From the NCBI GenBank assembly GCA_041476585.1, contig JBGOTT010000017.1, positions 1-26,517 on the forward strand: 26,517 nt of DNA. The letters run 5' to 3'. Shown piece after piece: positions 7,464-15,791 of this stretch. The notes below the pieces were generated by a model. It made no database searches. It was not told where the DNA came from and saw only the letters and a list, made by a program, of their open reading frames with translations. Origin of the DNA: JADGRQ01 sp041476585. GTDB lineage: Bacteria > Pseudomonadota > Gammaproteobacteria > Burkholderiales > SG8-39. Within the stretch, counting starts at the first letter, position 1; each line of letters begins with the position of its first letter. The position numbers and the translations under genes were made by a program.

Positions 7464-8756
7464 ATGATCTCCCGGCGTCTGCCGTTCTTCTATGGCTGGG
7501 TGATCGTGGCCGTCGCCTTCGTGACGATGGGCGTGGGTGTCAGCGCGCGCACCGCGTTCTCGCTGCTGTTCCCGCCGATCCTCGATGAGTTCGGCTGGGA
7601 ACGCGGCGTGACGGCGGGCGCGTTCTCGTTCGGCTTTCTCGTCTCGGCGGTGATGAGCCCCCTGCTCGGTCGATTGATGGACCGCCACGGCCCGCGGGTT
7701 GTGATGGAACTCGGCGTCGGCCTGATGGGGGCCGGACTGCTGCTGGCTGCGCTGGTGAACCAGCCTTGGCACCTTTACGTCACGCTGGGCGTGCTGGTAG
7801 GAGCGGGCAGCGTGTGCCTGGGCTTCACGGGCCATGGATTGTTCCTTCCGAACTGGTTCGTGCGCCGGCGCGGTTTGGCCTTGAGCATCGCGTTCTCGGG
7901 CGTAGGAGTTGGTTCTCTGGTCCTGTTGCCCTGGCTGCAGCGGTTCATCGATCAAGCGGACTGGCGCGCCGCCTGTACCGCGATGGGAATTCTGGTGCTG
8001 GTGTTATTGGCGCCGCTCAATCTGCTGCTTGCGCGGCGGCCGGAAGATCTCGGCGTCCGGCCCGATGGCGATCGAGCGCCGATTGCCTCGCCCACTGCTG
8101 GCCAAGCCGACAACGTCGTCGACAAGACCTGGGCGGCGATCGATTGGACGCTTGCGCGCGCGATACGCACCGCGCGGTTCTGGTGGATCGCGGCCGGCTA
8201 TTTTTGCGGCCTGTTTGCCTGGTACGCCGTGCAGGTACACCAGACGAAGTACCTCGTTGAAGTCGGATTTACGGGCAGCTATGCGGCTTGGGCGTTGGGA
8301 TTCGTCAGCTTCGCCGGAATTCCGGGACAGATTGCGCTCGGGCACCTCTCGGACCAAATCGGGCGGGAGTGGGTCTGGACCGTCGGCTGCCTCGGCTTCG
8401 CCCTGTGCTATGCAGCCCTGTTGCTGATGCGCGACGCGCCGAGTCCCGCGCTGCTCTGGTTCATGGTGGCTGCACAGGGGATCCTCGGCTACGGCGTCAC
8501 TTCGGTCGTCGGCGCCATTCCGGCCGAGATCTTCCAAGGCCGGCACTACGGCGCGATATTCGGAACATTGATGGGGATCGGCATCGCGGGCGGCGCGATG
8601 GGCCCGTGGATGACCGGCGCGCTGTACGACGCGACCGGCACCTATGCGCTGGCGTTCTGGGTCGCCATCGGCTGCAGCCTGTTTTCGGCGGTGTGCATAT
8701 GGTTGGCAGCGCCGCGCGAAATTCGTGCGGTGGCAGGACGGGTTGCGCGCCGGTGA
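7464..8756 (+). CDS. MFS transporter
   Basis: Inner membrane transporter of 430 residues with about twelve hydrophobic segments. It starts with FFYGWVIVAVAFVTMGVGVS, a wording common in the oxalate/formate antiporter-like and monocarboxylate-like MFS groups, and has the MFS loop GRLMDRHGPR between helices 2 and 3 and a related GHLSDQIGREW in the second half. The ATG at 7464 is preferred to an in-frame ATG at 7365 because the latter overlaps the upstream gene by 92 nt and adds a non-hydrophobic, Arg-rich stretch. No Shine-Dalgarno is visible; the 7-nt gap suggests coupling to the upstream fusion gene. Substrate unknown. Confidence 0.88.
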   Translation: MISRRLPFFYGWVIVAVAFVTMGVGVSARTAFSLLFPPILDEFGWERGVTAGAFSFGFLVSAVMSPLLGRLMDRHGPRVVMELGVGLMGAGLLLAALVNQPWHLYVTLGVLVGAGSVCLGFTGHGLFLPNWFVRRRGLALSIAFSGVGVGSLVLLPWLQRFIDQADWRAACTAMGILVLVLLAPLNLLLARRPEDLGVRPDGDRAPIASPTAGQADNVVDKTWAAIDWTLARAIRTARFWWIAAGYFCGLFAWYAVQVHQTKYLVEVGFTGSYAAWALGFVSFAGIPGQIALGHLSDQIGREWVWTVGCLGFALCYAALLLMRDAPSPALLWFMVAAQGILGYGVTSVVGAIPAEIFQGRHYGAIFGTLMGIGIAGGAMGPWMTGALYDATGTYALAFWVAIGCSLFSAVCIWLAAPREIRAVAGRVARR

Positions 8757-8762
8757 GTGAGG

Positions 8763-9968
8763 CTATCGATGCCGCTCCTCCTCCGGCGGGCGTACCCGTC
8801 TGAACATGACCAGCAACAACAAGTCGTAGACGATCTTCAGACCGCCCGCGGCAAGCAGCGGCCAGCCGAACGTGGAAATGCCCAGCAGATACCCCGCCAG
8901 CAACGGGCCGATGGCAGAGGCCAGGCTGCGCGGAACGGAAGTGATGCTCGCCGCCGCCGGGCGCTCCGCAGGCGACACGATCGCCATGACGTAGGAACTT
9001 CGGGTCGGTACATCCATCTGCGACAACGCGCTGCGGATGAACAGCAGCGCGATGACCCAGCCCAGGTCCGGCACAAACGGAATGGCGACCAGGCATAGAT
9101 TCGCAGGCAGATGCGTGAAAACCATGGTGTTCACCAGGCCGAAGCGATCGGCGATGCGCACGGCCGCGAGGTAGGAAAGCGCCGTCAACAGCCCGGTCCA
9201 GAAAAAAATCGTCCCGGCGCTGATGACCGACAATTCGAATCGTTGATACAACCATAGCGCGACCATCGACTGCACCACGAACCCTCCGCCGAACGCATCG
9301 AGGCTGAACAACGCGGCCAGCGTATAAACAGTCCGCTTCGATTTATCCAGCGGGGCGGACGGCACTTGCGCTGCGGATTCGAGCGATCGGGGCAGGCCGC
9401 GATAGGCGAGCGCGGTGAAAATCCCGAGCAGCGCGTACAGAACGAACATTGCCTGCATCGAGCCTTTATCCGACCAACCGGTGAACGATGCCAGCACGCT
9501 GGGGAGCGCGGCGGCGAGCGATCCGATTGCGCCGATGAGAGAGCCCACCACGCTGTAGCGCGCAAACACGGCGGTGCGTTCCCTGTCAGTGACGATGCGG
9601 GACAGGACCGCATGTTCGAGCGGAAGAAACACGCTCACATCCCCGCTGGAAGGATTGAGCGTCCCGACGATCGCAATCATCAGCAATGGCCAGAAATCGG
9701 TCACCAGCGCGAAACCGAAACCGGTGCCCACCATCAGCAGCGTTGCCGCGAGCAGCAGGGTACGATAGTGATAGCGGTAGGCGTGCAGCCCGACCAGCAG
9801 CGTCATCACGCCGGAACCGAGCAGCGTGACCGTCGCGATGATGCCGACCTGGAGCGGACCGAAACCGAGCTCCAGCAGGTAAAGCGGCAGCAGCAGACTG
9901 ACGAAGCCGTCGCCGAAGGCGCGCAAGCCCTTGGCGACCAGCAACCGGTTTACGCTGCGGGAAGTCAA
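8763..9968 (-). CDS. MFS transporter (second)
   Basis: Inner membrane transporter of 401 residues, with about twelve hydrophobic segments and a short charged tail (RRVRPPEEERHR). The start is odd: the only upstream in-frame candidate is TTG at 9968, an in-frame TGA lies 24 nt further up, and no ATG or clear Shine-Dalgarno is present. Homology (MTSRSVNRLLVAKGLRAFGDG) appears to begin there, so I accept it. It is not closely similar to the MFS protein at 7464; the two genes converge with only 6 nt between stop codons. DUF2076 gene lies 27 nt upstream on the same strand and may be co-transcribed. Substrate unknown. Confidence 0.85.
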   Translation of the reverse strand: MTSRSVNRLLVAKGLRAFGDGFVSLLLPLYLLELGFGPLQVGIIATVTLLGSGVMTLLVGLHAYRYHYRTLLLAATLLMVGTGFGFALVTDFWPLLMIAIVGTLNPSSGDVSVFLPLEHAVLSRIVTDRERTAVFARYSVVGSLIGAIGSLAAALPSVLASFTGWSDKGSMQAMFVLYALLGIFTALAYRGLPRSLESAAQVPSAPLDKSKRTVYTLAALFSLDAFGGGFVVQSMVALWLYQRFELSVISAGTIFFWTGLLTALSYLAAVRIADRFGLVNTMVFTHLPANLCLVAIPFVPDLGWVIALLFIRSALSQMDVPTRSSYVMAIVSPAERPAAASITSVPRSLASAIGPLLAGYLLGISTFGWPLLAAGGLKIVYDLLLLVMFRRVRPPEEERHR

Positions 9969-9995
9969 ACGGCTAGTTGGATCCGCATTTCAATC

Positions 9996-10595
9996 TCAGA
10001 CCGAATCCCCGGCATCGAAATCCCCGCCATCCAACGCGACCGAATCGGTCGAATCATCATCCAGCGCGTGGCCAACTTCGTCGCTGTCCAGTAGCCCTTC
10101 CTTGGAGACGGGCGGCTGCTCCGCATTCGCCGCGGCATTGCGATGGCCCATCAAGCCCTGGATTCCCTGAAAAAGAAACGAGCCCGCCACGACGCCGGCC
10201 GCCGTGCTCGCGACCGTCCCCAGCACGCCCGAGCCCCACGAACTCGCCGGCTTGGCGGCAGCGGGCCCCGGTTGACCCGCGCTCTGCAGGGGAACCTGGA
10301 CGGCCGCGGAAGCCGGCGCCGGACGCCCCCACGCGTTGGGACCGTCCATGAAACCGCCGCGCGTGGCCGAGCTCATCTGATCCAGCTCGGCCTGCAGCTT
10401 CACCGCCTGGGCCTGCGCGGCCTGCAGCGCGTATTCCAGTCCCATGGCGCGCTGAACGAGGAGATAGGCTGCGTCCGGCTGCCGCGCAACGGCCTCCCGA
10501 ATCAGCGCATCGGCTTCGGCGTCCTTCTGCCCGGCCTGCGCCTGGCTCATCTGCCGGAGGAAGGTGGTGAGAATTTCGCGTTCCTGTGGGTTCAT
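9996..10595 (-). CDS. DUF2076 family protein
   Basis: A 199-residue protein of unknown function. The N-terminus (MNPQEREILTTFLRQMSQAQ, then DAEADALIREAVARQPDAAYLLVQRA) is characteristic of DUF2076, sometimes labelled a periplasmic ligand-binding sensor protein. Residues 1-75 look helical and amphipathic. A Pro/Ala-rich linker follows, then one hydrophobic, Gly/Ala-rich segment (GVLGTVASTAAGVVAGSFLF, about 125-144) that could insert in a membrane, and a very acidic tail rich in Asp (DDDSTDS, DGGDFDAGD). No signal peptide is seen. The ATG at 10595 has no clear Shine-Dalgarno, but no better start exists. Confidence 0.82.
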   Translation of the reverse strand: MNPQEREILTTFLRQMSQAQAGQKDAEADALIREAVARQPDAAYLLVQRAMGLEYALQAAQAQAVKLQAELDQMSSATRGGFMDGPNAWGRPAPASAAVQVPLQSAGQPGPAAAKPASSWGSGVLGTVASTAAGVVAGSFLFQGIQGLMGHRNAAANAEQPPVSKEGLLDSDEVGHALDDDSTDSVALDGGDFDAGDSV

Positions 10596-10664
10596 GGAGT
10601 GGCCATTGATTGTTGAGCGGGCATCACTCTGCGCCCTCAGGGTTGCAAGAGCAAGGCGCTGGAA

Positions 10665-11054
10665 TCAGCGCCGATAGGGATTGTTGGGCTGCCGGTCGAA
10701 GCGGTCGGGAACGCCATCGCGGTCGCTGTCACGGCCGCGTGCACGGTCCCAGCGTCCACGCTCGAGTTGCCAGCGCCCGTCGCGCTCGATCCAGCGATGC
10801 GGTTGGTAGACGTAGCCCGGACGCTCGCGAACCCAGCGGCCGCTCACCCAAACATGGTGACGGCCTCGCCAGTCCCAATATCCCGGCATCCAGACGTAGC
10901 CGCGGCGCGGCGCGGGAACGGCCTCGTATCGCACCGGTGGCGGACCGAAATTCAACTGGATGTCTACTGCAGCCGCACTCGTGACAGGTGTTGCCACCGC
11001 GCCGATGGTTCCGGCGGCGATCAACATGGATACCAAAGCTTTTTTCATGAACAT
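10665..11054 (-). CDS. Secreted YXWGXW-repeat-type protein with calcium-binding-like tail
   Basis: A small protein of 129 residues with a clear Sec signal peptide (MFMKKALVSMLIAAG, cleavage near VTSAAA). The mature part has aromatic repeats of the YXWGXW type: GYVWMPGYWDWRGRHHVWVS, then GRWVRERPGYVYQPHRWIER. The C-terminus holds DSDRDGVPDRFD, which fits the DxDxDGxxD calcium-binding pattern of thrombospondin type 3-like repeats, and ends NPYRR. Its role is unknown; it is probably periplasmic or outer membrane-associated. The ATG at 11054 is chosen over an in-frame upstream start at 11165 because it has a good Shine-Dalgarno and puts the signal peptide at the N-terminus. It lies 37 nt after a small lipoprotein gene on the same strand. 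Confidence 0.82.
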   Translation of the reverse strand: MFMKKALVSMLIAAGTIGAVATPVTSAAAVDIQLNFGPPPVRYEAVPAPRRGYVWMPGYWDWRGRHHVWVSGRWVRERPGYVYQPHRWIERDGRWQLERGRWDRARGRDSDRDGVPDRFDRQPNNPYRR

Positions 11055-11062
11055 GATTGGTT

Positions 11063-11068
11063 CTCCTT
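11063..11068 (-). promoter_or_regulatory. Shine-Dalgarno that fixes the start at 11054
   Basis: AAGGAG on the minus strand lies 8 nt before the ATG at 11054 and 14 nt before the ATG at 11048, which favours the former. Confidence 0.7.
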
Positions 11069-11091
11069 GAAGCGATTCGAGCAAGTGGTTC

Positions 11092-11262
11092 TCAGCGCCA
11101 GTGGCGATACCGCGGGCCGCCATAGTAGCCGTAACCATACGGTTGGACCACGATCGCTGGAGCAATCGGAGCCACGTACACGCCCGGAGGCCCTCCCAAG
11201 GGAGCGACTATGCATCCGGCAAGACTGGTGCTGACAAGTATCAGGAGCGTCGCGATTTTCAT
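11092..11262 (-). CDS. Small lipoprotein, 56 residues
   Basis: A short gene that I read directly from the minus strand. It begins MKIATLLILVSTSLAGC, a lipoprotein signal peptide with lipobox LAGC and Cys17 as the lipidated residue. The mature part of 40 residues is rich in Pro, Gly, Val and Tyr (GGPPGVYVAP, then PYGYGYYGGPRYRHWR) and has a basic, aromatic C-terminus. GGAGG sits 6 nt before the ATG at 11262. Residue 18 is Ile, not Asp, so outer membrane sorting would be expected by the E. coli rule. It looks like the first gene of a pair with the YXWGXW protein. Function unknown. Confidence 0.75.
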   Translation of the reverse strand: MKIATLLILVSTSLAGCIVAPLGGPPGVYVAPIAPAIVVQPYGYGYYGGPRYRHWR

Positions 11263-11381
11263 AACGGGCCTCCGTGGTTGCGATGAAAGTCAGACCACAG
11301 CTTGCCCCGTTCGATCTTACCGAGGTGTAAGGATTGGTTTCCGCTGGTTACAGATGAGTTACGTTTTGCAGCAGATTCGAG
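11263..11381 (-). promoter_or_regulatory. Spacer between der and the lipoprotein gene; GTAAC direct repeat
   Basis: These 119 nt should hold the promoter of the lipoprotein pair. I see no convincing -35/-10 pair and no terminator for the der operon. On the minus strand two copies of GTAAC (11358-11362 and 11347-11351) are 11 bp apart, one helical turn, as in binding sites of OmpR-family regulators. TGTAA and TTACA also form an inverted pair across 11326-11352. Both are short and could be chance. Confidence 0.3.
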
Positions 11382-12710
11382 TCAACCGCGTTTCGCGTAT
11401 GGATTCCTCCCCGTGCGAAACTCGATCGCCAGCGGCGTCCCCTCCAATGCAAACTGCTTGCGGAAATACCCCTCGAGATACCGCCGGTAGCTGTCCGGCA
11501 CCCCATCGAGCGCATTGCCGTGAATCACGATGCGCGGCGGGTTCATCCCACCCTGGTGGGCGTAACGCAGCTTCGGTCGCCCCATTCCCCGCCGCGGCGG
11601 TTGTTGCCGCTCGACCGCCGCGATCAGCGCGCGCGTGAGCTTCGGCGTCGGAAGCTTGGCCATCGCCGAGGCATACGCGCGATCAATCGCAGCGAGCAAC
11701 TCGCTCAAACCCTTGCGTTCCAACGCCGAGAGATACACGGGCGGCGCATAGCCGAGAAACACCAGCTTCCACGCCAGTTCATGCTTCACGCGCTCGCGCG
11801 CCTCCTTGTCGGCAACATCCCATTTGTTCACAGCCACCACCACCGCGCGGCCGCGCTCCAATATGTAGCCGGCGACGTGCGCATCCTGATCGGTGATGCC
11901 GCTCGCGGCATCGAGCACCAGCACCGCCACGTTCGACGCCTCGATCGCCTGCAGCGCCTTGATCACCGAGAAATGCTCCTCGGCTTCGCCCTGTTTGCCG
12001 CGCCGGCGCAACCCCGCGGTGTCGATCAGCGTGTACTTCCGGTCGCCGATCTCGAACGGCACTTCGGTCGGGTCGCGCGTCGTGCCCGGCTGGTCAAAAG
12101 CGATCACCCGGTTCTCGCCCACCAGGGCGTTCACCAGTGTGGACTTGCCGACGTTCGGCCGCCCTACGATCGCAACGCGCGGGCCGGCATCCTCGCTGTC
12201 GACCGGCTCGGGCTCCTGCGAGAACGGCTCGAGCACCGCTTCGAGCAGTGAGCGAACGCCGTCGCCGTGCGCAGCGGCAATCGGGTGCGGCTCGCCAAGC
12301 GCCAGCTCGTGGAACTCCGCGACCGCGGCATGCGGATCGAGCCCCTCGGACTTGTTGACTGCGAGCCAGACGCGGCGGTCCAGCTTGCGCAGTTTCTCCG
12401 CGATGGTCCGGTCGGCGGCCACGATGCCGCTGCGCGCATCGAGCACCCACACCACCGCGTCGGCCTCGGCGATCGCCTGTTCGGTCTGCCGCGCCATCTC
12501 GAAGTAGATGCCCTCCTTCGCGTCCGGCTCGAGCCCGCCGGTATCGACCGCCAGGAACGGCCGGTCGCCGAGCCGGCCCTCGCCGTAATGCCGGTCGCGC
12601 GTCACTCCCGGCGCGTCCACCACGATCGCGTTGCGGCTCCTGGTCAGGCGGTTGAACAGCGTCGACTTGCCGACGTTCGGCCGGCCGATGATGACGACGA
12701 CCGGTTTCAT
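11382..12710 (-). CDS. der: Ribosome-associated GTPase Der (EngA)
   Basis: A 442-residue tandem GTPase needed for 50S ribosomal subunit maturation, acting in the cytoplasm. Both GTPase domains are complete: the first has GRPNVGKST (9-17), DTGG and NKSE as the guanine-specificity motif, where most GTPases have NKxD; the second has GRPNVGKST again, DTAGLRRRGK and NKWD. The C-terminal KH-like domain ends the protein (NPPRIVIHGNALDGVPDSYR, tail NPYAKRG). The ATG at 12710 overlaps the bamB stop by 4 nt (ATGA). It is the last gene of the housekeeping block. Confidence 0.97.
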   Translation of the reverse strand: MKPVVVIIGRPNVGKSTLFNRLTRSRNAIVVDAPGVTRDRHYGEGRLGDRPFLAVDTGGLEPDAKEGIYFEMARQTEQAIAEADAVVWVLDARSGIVAADRTIAEKLRKLDRRVWLAVNKSEGLDPHAAVAEFHELALGEPHPIAAAHGDGVRSLLEAVLEPFSQEPEPVDSEDAGPRVAIVGRPNVGKSTLVNALVGENRVIAFDQPGTTRDPTEVPFEIGDRKYTLIDTAGLRRRGKQGEAEEHFSVIKALQAIEASNVAVLVLDAASGITDQDAHVAGYILERGRAVVVAVNKWDVADKEARERVKHELAWKLVFLGYAPPVYLSALERKGLSELLAAIDRAYASAMAKLPTPKLTRALIAAVERQQPPRRGMGRPKLRYAHQGGMNPPRIVIHGNALDGVPDSYRRYLEGYFRKQFALEGTPLAIEFRTGRNPYAKRG

Positions 12711-13861
12711 TGCAGCGCAAACGCGTACAGATTCCCCGCGCGCGTTTGCACCAGGAAACCGGTGCGCAGGCGCACTGGCGGGGCCGCAATGGCGGTGCCG
12801 TCGGTCGCCATGCGCCCGACGAAAGCGCCGGATTCGCGCGCGAGCAGGTGCACATAACCCTGCAGGTCGCCGACGACGATTTGCCCGCCGACCGGCAGCG
12901 GCAGCGTGAGCCGCCGATGTGCGAGCCGGTCCTGTTTCCAGACGCTCTTGCCGCTGGTGCGGTCGAGCGCATGCACCGAGCCCTGGTCGTCGCTCACGAA
13001 GGCGAAACGCGCATCGAGACTTGCGCCGTTCAACGCGGACAGATCGCGCGCCCAGACCGGGTTGCCGTTGGCCAGGTCGAAGCACGCGATGCGGCCCTGA
13101 TAGGCCGCGGCGCACACTTCGCGCCCCTGGATCGCCGGATCGCCGCCCACATCGGTCACGCGCTCGAGCTCGGTCGCGCCCTTGGGCAGCGAAACCGTTC
13201 CTTCCCAGCGCGTCGCGCCGTTGGCCAGCCCGACCGCGACCAGCTTGCCTCCCGAGAAGCCCGCATAGACCGACCCCTCGTGCGCGGTCACGCCGGCCGG
13301 CGAGCGCACCCCCAGCGCCGAGGCCGCCCGCTGGTAGACCCAGCGGCGCTTGCCGTCGAGCGCGTCAAACGCGAAGATCCGGCTGTCTGCGCTTCGCACG
13401 AGCACCAGCCCGGCGGCGAGTTTCGGCGCGGCGAGAACCTCGGACGATACGCGCGCGCGCCACTTCGCCGCGCCGGACTGCGCGTCGAGCGCGATCACCT
13501 CGCCGACATCGGTCGCGACCACCGCGAGCGCTCCATCGCTGCCGACGCCAGCCGAGAGCCGCGTACCGGCGGCAACCCGCCACACGACCTTGCCGCTCTC
13601 CGCATCGAGACGCGCGACGCTGCCGTCGCGCGCAGCGACGTAAATCGAATCGCCTGCCAGCGCCGGGTTGAACACGAACGGCTCGGAACCGCCGATCGCG
13701 GCCTGCCACGCGAGGCGCGCGTTCTGCGGATTGGTCAGCGCCGGCAGTTCCGCCGGCTTCGGAGCATTCGGCGCGGAAGAGAACCAGTCGATCGGGTTCA
13801 TGCTCGGCAGGCTTGAGCAGCCCGCGACGGCCAGCCCCGCCGCGAGCGCGATACGTCTCAC
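12707..13861 (-). CDS. bamB: Outer membrane protein assembly lipoprotein BamB
   Basis: A 384-residue lipoprotein of the BAM complex, which folds beta-barrel proteins into the outer membrane. The signal peptide MRRIALAAGLAVAGC has its lipobox at Cys15. The rest is a PQQ-type beta-propeller, seen as recurring blades: DGSVARLDAESGKVVWR, then GEVIALDAQSGAAKWR, RIACFDLANGNPVWA and SVHALDRTSGKSVWK. It uses a GTG start 1 nt after the stop of the yfgM-like gene, with GGGCGG just upstream. Length is normal for the family. Its stop overlaps der. Confidence 0.95.
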   Translation of the reverse strand: MRRIALAAGLAVAGCSSLPSMNPIDWFSSAPNAPKPAELPALTNPQNARLAWQAAIGGSEPFVFNPALAGDSIYVAARDGSVARLDAESGKVVWRVAAGTRLSAGVGSDGALAVVATDVGEVIALDAQSGAAKWRARVSSEVLAAPKLAAGLVLVRSADSRIFAFDALDGKRRWVYQRAASALGVRSPAGVTAHEGSVYAGFSGGKLVAVGLANGATRWEGTVSLPKGATELERVTDVGGDPAIQGREVCAAAYQGRIACFDLANGNPVWARDLSALNGASLDARFAFVSDDQGSVHALDRTSGKSVWKQDRLAHRRLTLPLPVGGQIVVGDLQGYVHLLARESGAFVGRMATDGTAIAAPPVRLRTGFLVQTRAGNLYAFALQ

Positions 13862-13862
13862 G

Positions 13863-14498
13863 CTAGCCGCCCAGCGCGTCGAGCCGCATGTTCACGGCCT
13901 CGCGGAACGCGACGCTCTTCGGGTCGGACTTCTCGAGCGCGAGCTGGTATGCCGCTTTCGCTTCCGCGCGCTGGTTGTTCGCAAACAGCACATCGCCGCG
14001 TGCCGCGGCGAACTGCGCGTCGAAGGCCGCGCCATGCGCCGCGTCGAGAACCTTGAGCGCTGCGTCGTAGGCCTTTTCGTCGAGCAGCACGTTGGCCAGC
14101 CGCAGGCGCGCAAGATCCTTCAGCTCCGGCGCATCGGCCCGCTCGATGACCGCCTCGAGCTGCGCGCGCGCAGCCTTCGGATCGGAGCGTTCAAAGTAGT
14201 ACTTTGCCGCGAGCAGCGAGCCGAGTGAGGCGTAGCGCGTGCCGCCGAAGCGCTCGAGCAGCGCGCCGTTCGCATCGCGCACCGCCTTGGCATCGCCGGT
14301 CTGCACTGCCTTTGCAAGCGTCTCGTACAGATCGCTCGCCTCGGCAGCGCGCCTGGATTGCCAGTAGCTCCAGCCCTGCCAGCCGAGGACCGCGAGCGCG
14401 GCGACCAGCAGTACGGCAACGACCAGCGTTGCGTTCTGGCTCCACCAGGCCTTCAGTTCGGCCAGTTGCTCCTGCTCTTCGAGATCCAGGTTCTTCAT
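13863..14498 (-). CDS. YfgM-like ancillary SecYEG/BAM-linked TPR protein
   Basis: A 211-residue membrane-anchored protein of the YfgM/tetratricopeptide-like family (DUF2133 in older naming). It has a short acidic cytoplasmic N-terminus (LDLEEQEQLAELKAWW), one transmembrane helix (about 24-42, ATLVVAVLLVAALAVLGW) and a periplasmic, helical, Ala-rich TPR-like part. In E. coli, YfgM associates with the SecYEG translocon and periplasmic chaperones. I chose the ATG at 14498, which has GGGAG 7 nt upstream; a GTG at 14504 is only 1 nt from the same Shine-Dalgarno. It sits between hisS and bamB, as in other Gammaproteobacteria and Betaproteobacteria. Confidence 0.92.
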   Translation of the reverse strand: MKNLDLEEQEQLAELKAWWSQNATLVVAVLLVAALAVLGWQGWSYWQSRRAAEASDLYETLAKAVQTGDAKAVRDANGALLERFGGTRYASLGSLLAAKYYFERSDPKAARAQLEAVIERADAPELKDLARLRLANVLLDEKAYDAALKVLDAAHGAAFDAQFAAARGDVLFANNQRAEAKAAYQLALEKSDPKSVAFREAVNMRLDALGG

Positions 14499-14513
14499 GT
14501 TCACGCTCCCGCG

Positions 14514-15791
14514 TCACTGCCTTGGGTTACGCCAATCGGGAAACTCGGCCGCCAGCCGCGCAAGCGGCACCCGCGCCTGGGCGCGTGCTTCGCGCAGTGG
14601 CTTCACGGTCACCTCACCGGCCTTGAGTTCGTCTTCGCCGACGATCAGCGCGAGCTTCGCGCCGCTCGCGTCGGCCCTCTTCATCTGCGACTTGAAGCTG
14701 CCGCCGCCGCAGTGCTGGATCACCGCGAAGCCCGCGCCCCGCAGCTCGCGCGCGATCTTCAGCGCCGCTTGCCCGGCGCCCTCACCCTGATGCACGACGT
14801 AGGCGTCGGGCGGCGGATCGCGCGGCTCGCGCCCGGCCTCCTGCATCAGTGCGATCAGGCGCTCGATACCCATCGCGAAGCCGGCGGCCGACGCGGGCTT
14901 TCCGCCGAGCTGCTCGAACAGCCCGTCGTAGCGCCCGCCGCCGCACACCGTGCCTTGCGCGCCGAGCCGGTCCGACACCCATTCGAAAACCGTCAGGTTG
15001 TAGTAATCGAGCCCGCGCACCAGCCGCGGGTTGATGCTGTAGCCCACGCCCGCAGCCGCGAGCAGGCGTTTCAGTTCCGCGAAATGCCCGAGCGACGCAT
15101 CGCCGAGGTATTCCATCAGCGGCGGCGCGGACTGCACCACCGCCTGCACCTGCGGATTTTTCGAGTCGAGCACGCGCAACGCATTGGAATGCATGCGGCG
15201 TTTCGCGTCCGCGTCGAGCCGGTCGGCGTGCCGTTCGAGGTGCGCGATCAACGCGGTACGGTAACGCGCGCGCTCGACGCTTGAGCCGATCGTGTTCAGT
15301 TCGAGCCGGATGCCTCCCAGCCCCAGCTCGTCCCACAGCGCGGCGCACATCACGATCAGTTCGGCGTCCGCGTCTGGCCCGGCGAAGCCGAGCGCCTCGA
15401 CGCCGTACTGATGGAACTGGCGGTAGCGGCCCTTCTGCGGGCGTTCGTGCCGGTACATCGGGCCGGCGTACCACAGGCGCTTGGGACCGTCGTGCAGCAG
15501 GTGGTGCTCGATCGCGGCGCGCACGCACGACGCGGTCGCCTCCGGGCGCAGCGTGAGGTCCTCGCCGTTCAGCTCGTCGCGCCAGGAATACATTTCCTTT
15601 TCGACGATGTCGGTCGATTCCCCGACCGCGCGGCGGAACAGCTGCGTCGGCTCGACCAGCGGCATGCGGATGTTGCGGTAGCCGTGGCGCGCAAGCCAGC
15701 CCTGCACGATGGCCTCGAAATCGAGCCACCAGCGCGACTCGGCCGGCAGGATGTCGTTCATGCCGCGCACAGCCTGCAGCAGCGCGCTCAT
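14514..15791 (-). CDS. hisS: Histidyl-tRNA synthetase
   Basis: A 425-residue class II aminoacyl-tRNA synthetase that charges tRNA-His in the cytoplasm. Visible are the N-terminal VRGMNDILP motif, the motif 2 region YRHERPQKGRYRQFHQYGVE, the histidine-specific LVRGLDYYNLTVFEW and the motif 3 region GGGRYDGL with GFAMGIERL, followed by the HGTP anticodon-binding domain. Its length is normal. The ATG at 15791 overlaps the ispG stop (ATGA) and has no clear Shine-Dalgarno of its own, so translation probably depends on ribosomes finishing ispG. Confidence 0.97.
   Translation of the reverse strand: MSALLQAVRGMNDILPAESRWWLDFEAIVQGWLARHGYRNIRMPLVEPTQLFRRAVGESTDIVEKEMYSWRDELNGEDLTLRPEATASCVRAAIEHHLLHDGPKRLWYAGPMYRHERPQKGRYRQFHQYGVEALGFAGPDADAELIVMCAALWDELGLGGIRLELNTIGSSVERARYRTALIAHLERHADRLDADAKRRMHSNALRVLDSKNPQVQAVVQSAPPLMEYLGDASLGHFAELKRLLAAAGVGYSINPRLVRGLDYYNLTVFEWVSDRLGAQGTVCGGGRYDGLFEQLGGKPASAAGFAMGIERLIALMQEAGREPRDPPPDAYVVHQGEGAGQAALKIARELRGAGFAVIQHCGGGSFKSQMKRADASGAKLALIVGEDELKAGEVTVKPLREARAQARVPLARLAAEFPDWRNPRQ

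Noticed and set aside
4349..7465. A 1038-codon open frame on the minus strand opposite the fusion gene.
   Set aside because: It is rich in Arg, Gln, His and Ala with no hydrophobic core or motif, the usual product of reading high-GC coding DNA on the other strand. The plus-strand frame has clear membrane helices and a recognisable domain.
10596..10664. A GCGCC/GGCGC pair after the YXWGXW gene as a terminator.
   Set aside because: The stem is only 5 bp with a long loop, and no T-run follows.
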